Shown: positions 1 through 7,482 of the stretch, piece by piece
How the letters are laid out: each line of letters begins with the position of its first letter
Numbering within the stretch: position 1 is the first letter of the stretch
NCBI GenBank assembly: GCA_023436515.1
Contig: JAEZIV010000403.1
Location: forward strand, 1 to 20,607
DNA from: Bacillota bacterium
Lineage (GTDB): Bacteria > Bacillota > Clostridia > Acetivibrionales > DSM-1351
Reading direction: 5' to 3'
DNA length: 20,607 bases
Notes under the pieces: model-generated
The model's input: only the letters and a program-made list of their open reading frames with translations
Told to the model about the DNA's origin: nothing
Databases searched by the model: none
Made by a program: the position numbers and the translations under genes

Positions 1-791
1 ACAAAATCATCACACACAAAAATACCCTTATTTTCCCTATATTTATCATTTAGAGTTTTTATTGCCACTTGTGAAGCATCAATTCCAACAACTTCTATAC
101 CGTTTTCCATAAAGAAAAGGCTATCTCGACCATTACCACATCCTATATCCAACAGACTCTTATTCGGCTCCATATACTTAATAACATCCCGAGCAAATCT
201 ACTTGAGTTATTCTTCACCGGTGGATTTTCAATATAATAAGCATTCCAATATTCAGTATCTCTATTATATTGGTCTTGATATCTTTCATTCAAATCCAAA
301 ATCATATTCACACATTGCTTGACTGTGTATCGTCCATCGTTTGTTATAATCAAATCTGGACTTTTTGGTAGTTCTACCTCAGTATCAATACCAGCAACTT
401 CAACCACTTCGCCTTTTTTGTGTCGAGAGTATAACCCTTTTCTGTCACGCTCTATTAAGACATCTATATCTACTTCTAAATAGATTTCAGTATAACCGTT
501 AATATTTTGACGATTCCATTCTCTTACTGAATCAAACATGGCTATTGTGCAAATGATTACGGTTATTCCTTGATCCGACAGAACCTTACATAATTCTGCA
601 TATCTATGGGCTCTCTCTAACCTCTCCTTATAACTATATCCCATTTCTCCGACAATTGACTTTAATATATCACCATCTAGAATGATAACGTTAGAGTATT
701 TTTCCTTGAGTATGTAATATAATGCATTTCCAATAGTAGTTTTTCCAGCACCTGCTAAGCCAGTTATCCAATATACCCTTCCAAGCGCCAT
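1..791 (-). CDS. CysC-like nucleotide kinase fused to SAM-dependent methyltransferase (3' end missing)
   Basis: The frame is open from an ATG at 791 to the left edge, giving 263 codons with no stop, so the C-terminus lies outside the window. Residues 1 to about 180 are a P-loop kinase of the adenylylsulfate-kinase fold, with Walker A GLAGAGKT at 11-18 and LDGD at 38-41. Residues about 195-263 begin a class I methyltransferase with motif I LLDIGCGNG at 213-221 and an acidic strand end, VVGIDAS, further on. The DNxR step of true APS kinases (binding APS) is replaced here by DILK. Where APS kinases have an ISP-type loop, this protein has TIAMF followed by EWNRQN. From memory, that pattern fits kinases acting on CDP-phosphoramidate (Campylobacter Cj1415) better than sulfate-assimilation CysC. 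The gene is last in the visible operon, 51 bp after the phosphatase-fold gene, with a weak AAAGG ribosome site. Kinase and methyltransferase calls are firm; the substrate is inferred. Confidence 0.85.
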   Translation of the reverse strand, partial: MALGRVYWITGLAGAGKTTIGNALYYILKEKYSNVIILDGDILKSIVGEMGYSYKERLERAHRYAELCKVLSDQGITVIICTIAMFDSVREWNRQNINGYTEIYLEVDIDVLIERDRKGLYSRHKKGEVVEVAGIDTEVELPKSPDLIITNDGRYTVKQCVNMILDLNERYQDQYNRDTEYWNAYYIENPPVKNNSSRFARDVIKYMEPNKSLLDIGCGNGRDSLFFMENGIEVVGIDASQVAIKTLNDKYRENKGIFVCDDF

Positions 792-842
792 CTTTTATTT
801 ACCTTTGCCCTCTCCGGAGCCCTTTATAAGTTGTTTGTGTCT

Positions 843-3014
843 TTATTCAACAAAATCAGTTTTTATATAATTTGGCTCATAAAAACCTCTCTCCAAAAAT
901 ATTCCTTCACTTTCAAGCATATCATAAACATCGATCACTTCTATATCTTGGTCATATTTCAATGCTTCCTGTTTAAACTCTTCTCTGTATCGCAAAGAAG
1001 AAATTATTAGTACATCAATTTTTTTGTTGACTGCCTGTTCCGGTAAAATAACCTCAAATTCTTTAAATATCTTAGCACTAGAAAGATCTTTATCAATTAT
1101 GTATGAGATTCTTTCACCGATGTTTCCAATGGCATTTAGCATTTCAACAGTATGGGTACCTCCTCCGCGTATGGCTATTATTTTTCCGTCAGCTATAGAA
1201 TCTAATTTCTCTAGCAATAATATAGTGCCTCTCTCCTTACCTCCAATTCTCTCGAGATATTTTCTTCTGGCGTTATATATTTTTTTTGTCCACGGAAAAA
1301 CACCTTTGAATTTACAATCATTGTTTCTCGCAATAATATAATCTCGCAATCTTTTGACTTTTTCAGAATTCTTATTGTAATCAACTGTGTTTATGCAGGA
1401 AAACTTACTAAAATATGATTCTACACCATCGTTTCTTAGCATATAAAATCCATCGTTTGTTACTACTCCACGGTATCCAATCGAAACCTCATAATCAAAT
1501 TTATCTGGAGAAAGAATAGAATTTACTCTTTTTTTGCTATAGAGATCACAATTCTGAATTTCTGCCATTTCAACAGTATAATCTCCGATAGATACGAATT
1601 TGTTTTTCAATACATCCATCATAACGGTATCAAAATCAATCATACTGAAATTTCGATTTTCAATATACGGTTGTAAATCTTTCTTAAAAATAAAGAAGTT
1701 TACATGCGGTCGCCATGTCCCTGTTATTATTGTACTTGGATCGCCATGATCACTTAAATATACCATGGTATCTTCATTTACTAAAAAAGCATTATACCAC
1801 TTTATGATTCTATCCACATATATTTTCCCACGTACTTTACATTCTGTTAGATTGACGTTTCTATAACTAAGCGATTCTTTATTAACATAATAAGCATCTG
1901 CAAGACATGATCTAAATGGAGGATGGGTTTCAGCCATGTTATGTGCTACTACAACCATTCGTCTATCAATCTCATTCATATCGCATAATACGTTCCAGTT
2001 TATCTGTCCTGTTGTAGCGGAACGATAATGCTTTAATGTACTAGTGTATTCAGGTTTAAATGACTTGCTATGCATTCCATAATATCGAAAAATATACCCA
2101 TTTTCTATGCATAGTTGAATTAATTTTGAGTTCCTGGATGATATTTTCTTCATTTTATATCCTTCGTCATCCAGCATCGTTATATGAGCAAATAATGCAT
2201 TTAATGCGGCTGCCGTAAATGGGGATGATGCATATGCATTTAAAAAACACTGGCTTTCACTTTGACGTTCATATAAATAAGGCATATTCTCTTTATTAAT
2301 GCTTCCATAATCTAGTGCGTCAATCCAATTTATTATAATGTCATTTTTTCTTTTTACTAATTTATTTTCTAATTCCCGTAATAATTCAGTTACTTCATTT
2401 TTAAACGATATTATTCCATGGTCCTCAGATAACTCAATATAAGTAAATGCTTGTTCAAAATCTCTAATCTCCAGACACATAAAAATCAGGTTCATTAAAT
2501 TTGTATTCGTTTTCTCTTTATCATACCTGTTTTTTGCATAAAAATACAAACTATACCAATCGATATTACGATAGTTATCAGATGAACCTCCATAGGCACG
2601 TATAAAAGAAACTTTATAAATATTATAAAAATCCCAACTAATATCCAATCCTCTCTCCGATAAAAACTCGTATAAATTAATAACTTTCCCCTGGGGTAAT
2701 TGTTTTAAAAGTGCGTACTTCTTATCATTCCAATCTAAATCAACATTCCATATTTGATCATACTCCTCTAGATTCTTTAAATCCTTTCGATAGGTACATC
2801 TCTTAACATTATTTCCCTCTCTTATATAAAGTGTCGAAAAAAACATCTCAATATCAGTTGAATTATTGGATACAACCAGAATTTTTTTATTTAGATCTAA
2901 GAAACGGTTAATAATCTCTATTGATTTCATCTTATATGGGAATTTCTCGTATTCTCCATATATCTTGTATTTCATAATTAAGGAGTTTAGTCGATAATCC
3001 AAATTATTGTACAT
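843..3014 (-). CDS. Alkaline-phosphatase/sulfatase-superfamily protein with C-terminal Rossmann-like domain
   Basis: The protein has 723 residues from the ATG at 3014, chosen because GGAGAG lies six bases upstream. ATGs at 3029 and 3026 are in frame but have only a weak AAGAAG. Numbered from 3029, residues 48-125 form a Rossmann-like segment starting KKILVVSN. Residues about 230-540 look like the alkaline phosphatase/sulfatase superfamily: INWIDALD at 233-240 (first metal Asp), SSPFTAAA at 268-275 with Thr272 in the position of the LtaS/EptA Thr nucleophile, ETHPPF at 367-372, and the metal motif SDHGD at 426-430. Residues about 616-705 are a second nucleotide-binding-like segment with a Gly-rich RGGGTHT at 621-627. 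No signal peptide or membrane helix is evident, so it would act in the cytoplasm, unlike LtaS or EptA. Family members hydrolyse or transfer phosphate or sulfate groups. Its position next to a CysC-like kinase suggests transfer of an activated phospho-group to a sugar. That role is inferred. Confidence 0.75.
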   Translation of the reverse strand: MYNNLDYRLNSLIMKYKIYGEYEKFPYKMKSIEIINRFLDLNKKILVVSNNSTDIEMFFSTLYIREGNNVKRCTYRKDLKNLEEYDQIWNVDLDWNDKKYALLKQLPQGKVINLYEFLSERGLDISWDFYNIYKVSFIRAYGGSSDNYRNIDWYSLYFYAKNRYDKEKTNTNLMNLIFMCLEIRDFEQAFTYIELSEDHGIISFKNEVTELLRELENKLVKRKNDIIINWIDALDYGSINKENMPYLYERQSESQCFLNAYASSPFTAAALNALFAHITMLDDEGYKMKKISSRNSKLIQLCIENGYIFRYYGMHSKSFKPEYTSTLKHYRSATTGQINWNVLCDMNEIDRRMVVVAHNMAETHPPFRSCLADAYYVNKESLSYRNVNLTECKVRGKIYVDRIIKWYNAFLVNEDTMVYLSDHGDPSTIITGTWRPHVNFFIFKKDLQPYIENRNFSMIDFDTVMMDVLKNKFVSIGDYTVEMAEIQNCDLYSKKRVNSILSPDKFDYEVSIGYRGVVTNDGFYMLRNDGVESYFSKFSCINTVDYNKNSEKVKRLRDYIIARNNDCKFKGVFPWTKKIYNARRKYLERIGGKERGTILLLEKLDSIADGKIIAIRGGGTHTVEMLNAIGNIGERISYIIDKDLSSAKIFKEFEVILPEQAVNKKIDVLIISSLRYREEFKQEALKYDQDIEVIDVYDMLESEGIFLERGFYEPNYIKTDFVE

Positions 3015-3083
3015 AGCTCTCTCCATCATATAAATCTTCTTAGGGTTAATGTATAATCCTTTTTTTTACATTAATTATTTGAA

Positions 3084-4070
3084 TTAATAAGTAAAATGTT
3101 TTCTGACTGTATCAACAACAGAAATGTCATTATTAAATAATAAATTCTTGAGTAACTGATGTATTTCACTGCATTCTATTTGTGGGCTAATCACGCTCGA
3201 TATCAGAAAACAGTCTTCCATTTCTTTACGTCGCTCTTTATTGCTATATAATATCCAACTGCGCCATAATGCATATTCCGCTAGATTATTTTTCGCTAGC
3301 TGCTCATAATCATCACTAAACATGTCTCCAAATCTGTTTATAAAAAACCTAGGAGTTGAAATTATTGACTCCCACCTTAGCAGGATTTCTTCAAATTCAT
3401 TATCATAAAGTATCTGCCTTGTGCAAACCAATGCTTCTCTTAAATAAATAGTGTTTCTTTCAATACACTTTTTAGCTGACTTATTCCAAAAACGCTTTTC
3501 ATTCATTTCACCAATAGATCTATTTCTCCCACTATAAAAGGATAACCCAATTTCAAAGATTTGGTGCTTATACTCCCTCTTGACATAATCAACAATCTCT
3601 GTCGTACCATCAATAACTCTATCCTCTAGATATAAAGGTTTTTGTTTTACTATTGTTCCATCAATTAGAGTAATGTCAGCTTCGCATATCAATGACACTG
3701 GATTTAGATTGTATTTATCAATAAAGGCTGTGGCACATTTATGAATACAATCGGGATACATAATGTCACCAGGATACAATAATGCGAATAGACAATACTT
3801 ACCTCCACAACTGATATGATCAAGTATTTTAGAAGCTTCTGCCACTCGAAGTCTTGCATTTTTCTGTTCTTCTTTTTGATAAACTCCCAAATGATATTTA
3901 TCATAAGAAAATAAACTATCCAAAGTTCCATCTGTTGATCCAAAGTCTACTACTGTTACATATATGTTTTCTTTATGAAAAGTTTGCTTCCATATGCTAT
4001 CTAAAGTATTATTTATTTCAGACGCATTGTTATATGTTGGAATCAACACCTGAACCCTTACATCCCTCAT
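3084..4070 (-). CDS. Family 2 glycosyltransferase, type B copy 1
   Basis: The 328-residue protein opens with a GT-A fold: VQVLIPTYN at 6-14 and VVDFGSTDGT at 40-49. At the usual metal-site position it has LYPGD (98-102), a single Asp rather than DD or DxD. The C-terminal third is helical and of unknown role. It is clearly paralogous to the gene at 6136-7158: both have VDFGS, an ICEA segment, and a KPLY..DRVI segment. The start is the ATG at 4070, with GAGGTG seven bases upstream. The first 41 bp overlap the end of the preceding glycosyltransferase gene, suggesting translational coupling. No membrane segment is visible. It probably transfers a sugar during assembly of the glycan in this island. 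Donor and acceptor cannot be read from the sequence, and the lone Asp leaves some doubt about catalytic activity. Confidence 0.85.
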   Translation of the reverse strand: MRDVRVQVLIPTYNNASEINNTLDSIWKQTFHKENIYVTVVDFGSTDGTLDSLFSYDKYHLGVYQKEEQKNARLRVAEASKILDHISCGGKYCLFALLYPGDIMYPDCIHKCATAFIDKYNLNPVSLICEADITLIDGTIVKQKPLYLEDRVIDGTTEIVDYVKREYKHQIFEIGLSFYSGRNRSIGEMNEKRFWNKSAKKCIERNTIYLREALVCTRQILYDNEFEEILLRWESIISTPRFFINRFGDMFSDDYEQLAKNNLAEYALWRSWILYSNKERRKEMEDCFLISSVISPQIECSEIHQLLKNLLFNNDISVVDTVRKHFTY

Positions 4071-5109
4071 TTATCAACACCTCATCAACATCTATCTTTC
4101 TATACCCTTCTGGAGGTTCATAATTTCTTTTGTGCTTATACAATAGGCTGTTTTGTTTCAAAATGTACCCTTTATCAATTTTCTGTAAATCAAGCATCTC
4201 TATATACCGTTGATACAACTCATTCGCAATAATTCCTCTATTTAATATTCTGGAGTAATCTAAATAAGCTTTAGCTTTTACATAATCATCTATATATAAC
4301 ATACCTCCCGCATACCTTATGAATTCTAACGAAAGACGTATCAATGACTCTTCTTCACGATTATATACCTGAGGTAAGTTTTTTTCTTTTGCATATTTAA
4401 CATAATTTTTGATCGTTAAGTGGCACAAAATTGGGTGTTGAAAATTCTTTTGGGTGATTACTGTTTCGGTTTGTTCCCCAATTCTTATGCAACACATTTT
4501 CTTTTGAATATATGCCGAATCATAATAATATGAAAGATAAAACCATAATGAACGATCTGCATTCAAATGGTCTATTTCCATATCGTATCCTCCTATTTTA
4601 TTGAATGCATCTTTCCTTATCACTCCCTGGGCAGGATGGGCTATCGTTGTTACCATATAAATAGGCATCGTATTACGCCCCGGTGCCACAAAACTACACT
4701 TATAAAACGGCTCTAATTCAATAACTTCACCTGTCTGCGTAACGAAATCCTTTTCACCATGTACATAACCTACCGCTGGATACATTTCCATTATTGCTAC
4801 TGCTATCTCAATAAAATCAGATTGTAGGTAATCATCAGCACAGAGAAGAATAAAGTACTTTCCATTAGCCAATTGTTCCGCTAAGATACGATAACTTTGG
4901 TTAAGAATATTAAATTGATTTCTGCAAATTTTAACACCATACTTAGTATACTTCAATGCTAGTTCAATTGAAGTGTCTGTCGATGAATTATCAAGGACAA
5001 TGATCTCTCGATTCATATAGGTTTGGTTTAAAGCACTTTCTATACATTGTTCTAGAAATTTCGAATGATTAAAGTTTGGTATTAAAATACTAACTAAAGG
5101 CTTGTCCAA
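4030..5109 (-). CDS. Family 2 glycosyltransferase, type A copy 1
   Basis: The 359-residue protein begins with a typical GT2 domain: VSILIPNFN at 6-14, VLDNSSTD at 38-45, and LCADDY at 89-94 supplying the nucleotide-sugar/metal Asp pair. Downstream are AHPAQG and NFQHP segments shared with the neighbouring paralog at 5124-6143. The two proteins align along their whole length, ending in related YEPP or YTPP tails. The start is a TTG at 5109 with AGGAG seven bases upstream; the nearby ATG is out of frame. The gene follows its paralog after 14 bp and overlaps the next gene by 41 bp, so all four small transferases here should be co-translated. It is presumably a cytoplasmic sugar transferase in flagellar glycan assembly; its specificity is unknown. 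Confidence 0.9.
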   Translation of the reverse strand: MDKPLVSILIPNFNHSKFLEQCIESALNQTYMNREIIVLDNSSTDTSIELALKYTKYGVKICRNQFNILNQSYRILAEQLANGKYFILLCADDYLQSDFIEIAVAIMEMYPAVGYVHGEKDFVTQTGEVIELEPFYKCSFVAPGRNTMPIYMVTTIAHPAQGVIRKDAFNKIGGYDMEIDHLNADRSLWFYLSYYYDSAYIQKKMCCIRIGEQTETVITQKNFQHPILCHLTIKNYVKYAKEKNLPQVYNREEESLIRLSLEFIRYAGGMLYIDDYVKAKAYLDYSRILNRGIIANELYQRYIEMLDLQKIDKGYILKQNSLLYKHKRNYEPPEGYRKIDVDEVLINEGCKGSGVDSNI

Positions 5110-5123
5110 ATGACCATCTCCTA

Positions 5124-6143
5124 TTAAAGAGGTATATATTTATTTGGAGGAGTATAATTTCGTTTCTTATTATTTCTGATAAACATTTCCCTTAACTTAG
5201 ACTTATTAACTAATCGGCTTTTACACATTCTATCTAACTCACAATAAGTATAATTTTCAACGATTCGTCTGTCCAATATCTTACAGAATACGAGATACTT
5301 CTGAGCAACCTCATAATTCTCATTAATCAACATTCCAGCACAAAACTCCAGCATTTCAACAGCAAATTTCTCCTTTGCCATATCTTCTCTTTCTATTACC
5401 CTGCTTAAATCATTTTCTTTTGCATAATCAATAAAGTACATTAATGTTAAAACCATCAAAAGCGGATGTTGAAAATTTACCTGAGAAATAAAAGTTTCAG
5501 TATATTGTCCTACTCTAACCCTTGCTAACGGATCTCGAATATAAGCATAGTCCGATACTCCAGATAGTAAAAACCATAATGACTTATCAGCATTTGTGTG
5601 TTCCACATACTGTGAATACCCTCCTACAGACCGAAAAGTAGATGCTCTGTACATTCCCTGAGCAGGGTGTGCAACCGTTGTCATCATGTAAACTGGCATA
5701 ACTTCCTCTCCAGGTGCTATAAAACTACAACTGTAAAACGGCTCTTCATCTTGCTCTTCTCCATTCTCATTAATAAATTTCCTTTCAGTATGCACATACC
5801 CAACATTAGGATACTTCTCAAAAATTGAAACACATTTTTCCACGAACCCAGGTAGAATGTAATCGTCAGATGGCAAAAGCATGATATACTTTCCTTCTGC
5901 CATGTCTGCTAAAATTTTATATGAAAACGAAAGGATGTTATATGGATTTCTACATAGCCTTAACCCATGTTTTATATACGGTTTAACAATCTCCATTGAA
6001 TTGTCTTCGGAACAGTTATCAAGTAATAGCACTTCAATGTTTTTATATGTTTGATTAAAAGCACTATCGAGGCAAGTCGATAGATACTTTCCATAATTAA
6101 AGTTTGGAATCATTATACTTACCATAGGTAATTTTTCATCCAC
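5124..6143 (-). CDS. Family 2 glycosyltransferase, type A copy 2
   Basis: This is a paralog of the gene at 4030-5109 along its full length. The GT-A domain has VSIMIPNFN near the start, LLDNCSEDNS, and the metal-binding LPSDDY (DD at residues 93-94 from the GTG). The AHPAQG and NFQHP segments are also shared. I place the start at the GTG at 6143 because GGAGG sits eight bases upstream and the protein then begins a few residues before the first strand, as in its paralog. It then overlaps the upstream stop by 8 bp. An in-frame ATG at 6158 would add five residues, but it lacks a well-spaced ribosome site. The predicted product is a soluble cytoplasmic transferase for one sugar of the glycan; donor and acceptor are unknown. 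Confidence 0.9.
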   Translation of the reverse strand: MDEKLPMVSIMIPNFNYGKYLSTCLDSAFNQTYKNIEVLLLDNCSEDNSMEIVKPYIKHGLRLCRNPYNILSFSYKILADMAEGKYIMLLPSDDYILPGFVEKCVSIFEKYPNVGYVHTERKFINENGEEQDEEPFYSCSFIAPGEEVMPVYMMTTVAHPAQGMYRASTFRSVGGYSQYVEHTNADKSLWFLLSGVSDYAYIRDPLARVRVGQYTETFISQVNFQHPLLMVLTLMYFIDYAKENDLSRVIEREDMAKEKFAVEMLEFCAGMLINENYEVAQKYLVFCKILDRRIVENYTYCELDRMCKSRLVNKSKLREMFIRNNKKRNYTPPNKYIPL

Positions 6144-7158
6144 AGTGTTTACCTCCATCTGCTCTTTCTATTATCTCCTCGATCAATAGAGCACATATAT
6201 TATGATTTTGATCATTCAGCATCCTAAGTACTTTCTGATATATATCAGTTTCCTCTATCGGAAGCCAAATTACTTTCGAAAATAGACAACAATCCTCTGC
6301 AGCTCTTAAATCACCCTGCTTTGCACATTCACATGCCTTTATGAGAGAAAGATAAGCACAATTAATAAATATTTCGTCTTGATCTTGGGTAGTTATTCTA
6401 TCAATTTCACTATTTTCATACGTTCTTATAAATTGTAAAATTGATACATATGTAGCGATCATTTGCTGAAGTAAATTGCTGCTATTTGTTGTGTCACATA
6501 TAACACATCCACCTTCTTCACGTATATAGAGCAAACTCTCATTATTTCCCTTTGTGAATCTATAAGTCCAGTAATGTGGATCATAATATAACCATCCATT
6601 AAAATTTGGTCCTGGACCCATCCCTTTCCTCTTATCAAAAAAAATAACTTTGTGCGCAATCCCCTTAGTAAGATACTGTAACCTGTCTTTTCTCGTAATT
6701 ACACGGTCACTGTTATATAGTGGTTTTTGCCTTTTGAGTACATCACTGCCCTCATCTATTATCGCTTCGCATATAATCCCTGACACCTCTTCATCTTTAT
6801 ACTCGTTCATCAAATTAACACACTTATTGATAAAACCCGGATACAGAACATCTCCTGCTTGCAATTCAATAATATAGTTGTTATGCATGCGAGTACTCAT
6901 AGAAGATAGCTTGTTAACCAAGTAATAATTCAATGATTCTCTAACCTGTACCTTTTTTCTATAAATAGCCAGATGCTTTAGTGGATACTCAAACATCCAT
7001 TCATATGTTTCATCGTCTGAACCAAAATCCACAATTATTACTTCAATATTTTCTTCAGAATATGTCTGTACTTTAATACTATCTAAGGTTTTTCTTATCA
7101 GATGTTTTTGATTAAATGTGGGTAATAAAATTCGTACTTTATCAATACTGTCATTCAT
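6136..7158 (-). CDS. Family 2 glycosyltransferase, type B copy 2
   Basis: The 340-residue protein is the partner of the type B gene at 3084-4070. It has VRILLPTFN at 8-16, IIVDFGSDDE at 41-50, and LQAGDVLYPGF at about 99-109, where the metal site shows a single Asp (103) as in copy 1. ICEA and KPLY..DRVI segments follow, then a helical C-terminal part rich in acidic and amide residues. The ATG at 7158 has an AAAGG-type ribosome site about 11 bases upstream. It is the first of four overlapping or nearly abutting transferase genes, immediately downstream of a degraded gene. The GT2 fold is clear. The altered metal motif means that activity and donor are uncertain. Confidence 0.85.
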   Translation of the reverse strand: MNDSIDKVRILLPTFNQKHLIRKTLDSIKVQTYSEENIEVIIVDFGSDDETYEWMFEYPLKHLAIYRKKVQVRESLNYYLVNKLSSMSTRMHNNYIIELQAGDVLYPGFINKCVNLMNEYKDEEVSGIICEAIIDEGSDVLKRQKPLYNSDRVITRKDRLQYLTKGIAHKVIFFDKRKGMGPGPNFNGWLYYDPHYWTYRFTKGNNESLLYIREEGGCVICDTTNSSNLLQQMIATYVSILQFIRTYENSEIDRITTQDQDEIFINCAYLSLIKACECAKQGDLRAAEDCCLFSKVIWLPIEETDIYQKVLRMLNDQNHNICALLIEEIIERADGGKHCG

Positions 7159-7194
7159 TTATATTCTAACCTTTCCGATTAATACCTCGAACAA

Positions 7195-7482
7195 TTACTT
7201 ATTAAGATTAAAAATCTCCTTTATCGCTGGGTATATCTTTGTAATATATTGTTTAATTGCTGCGTTAGTGATTGGTGCATTTGTACCAATGAGTATAATG
7301 TCCGGCCGTATTTGTGCAATTATGTCACTTGAATAAACTTTTTTTCCTTCAATTATACGCTAACAATAAACATTAGTCCTGACTAGTTTCAAACTTGCAC
7401 TTACATATGCTATCCCAAGCGGAAACGTATATGGATCTCCATCCTTTTGAATAAATCTTGGCATAACAAATAAGTAATTCAT
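7195..7482 (-). pseudogene. Gene remnant: N-terminus of B12-binding radical SAM type joined to a Rossmann-like C-terminal piece, with in-frame TAG
   Basis: The upstream radical SAM gene ends in TAATG, its stop overlapping an ATG at 7482 that has an AAGGAG ribosome site. The frame reads 40 residues (beginning MNYLFVMPRF, then PLGIAYVSASLK) and stops at TAG, 7360-7362. The PLGIAYVSASL pattern is typical of the start of cobalamin-binding radical SAM proteins, which usually have 450-600 residues. After the TAG the same frame stays open for 54 codons, to a TAA at 7195. That stretch contains IRPDIILIGTNAP and a helix, resembling the C-terminal Rossmann-like end of sugar-modification proteins such as the one at 843-3014. 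All radical SAM motifs are missing. The simplest reading is a gene with a large internal deletion and a nonsense codon. Expression of the 40-residue peptide is possible, since the ribosome site is intact. It fills what would otherwise be a 324-bp gap. Confidence 0.6.

Noticed and set aside
1..791. Calling this gene a sulfate-assimilation APS kinase
   Set aside because: The DNxR and ISP signatures are altered, and no ATP sulfurylase or sulfotransferase is nearby in the window.
1024..1341. Open frame on the plus strand inside the phosphatase-fold gene
   Set aside because: Lies wholly within a well-supported gene on the other strand and has no family motifs; the other plus-strand frames in the window fail in the same way.
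3046..3074. 8-bp inverted repeat (TTAATGTA/TACATTAA) between two genes, with a T run in the loop
   Set aside because: AT-only apart from one pair per arm, 13-base loop, and no U run after it on the coding strand; likely chance in AT-rich DNA.
7360..7362. In-frame TAG as a pyrrolysine or readthrough codon
   Set aside because: The reading frame around it lacks the catalytic core of its family, so a decayed gene explains it better; no recoding element is visible.
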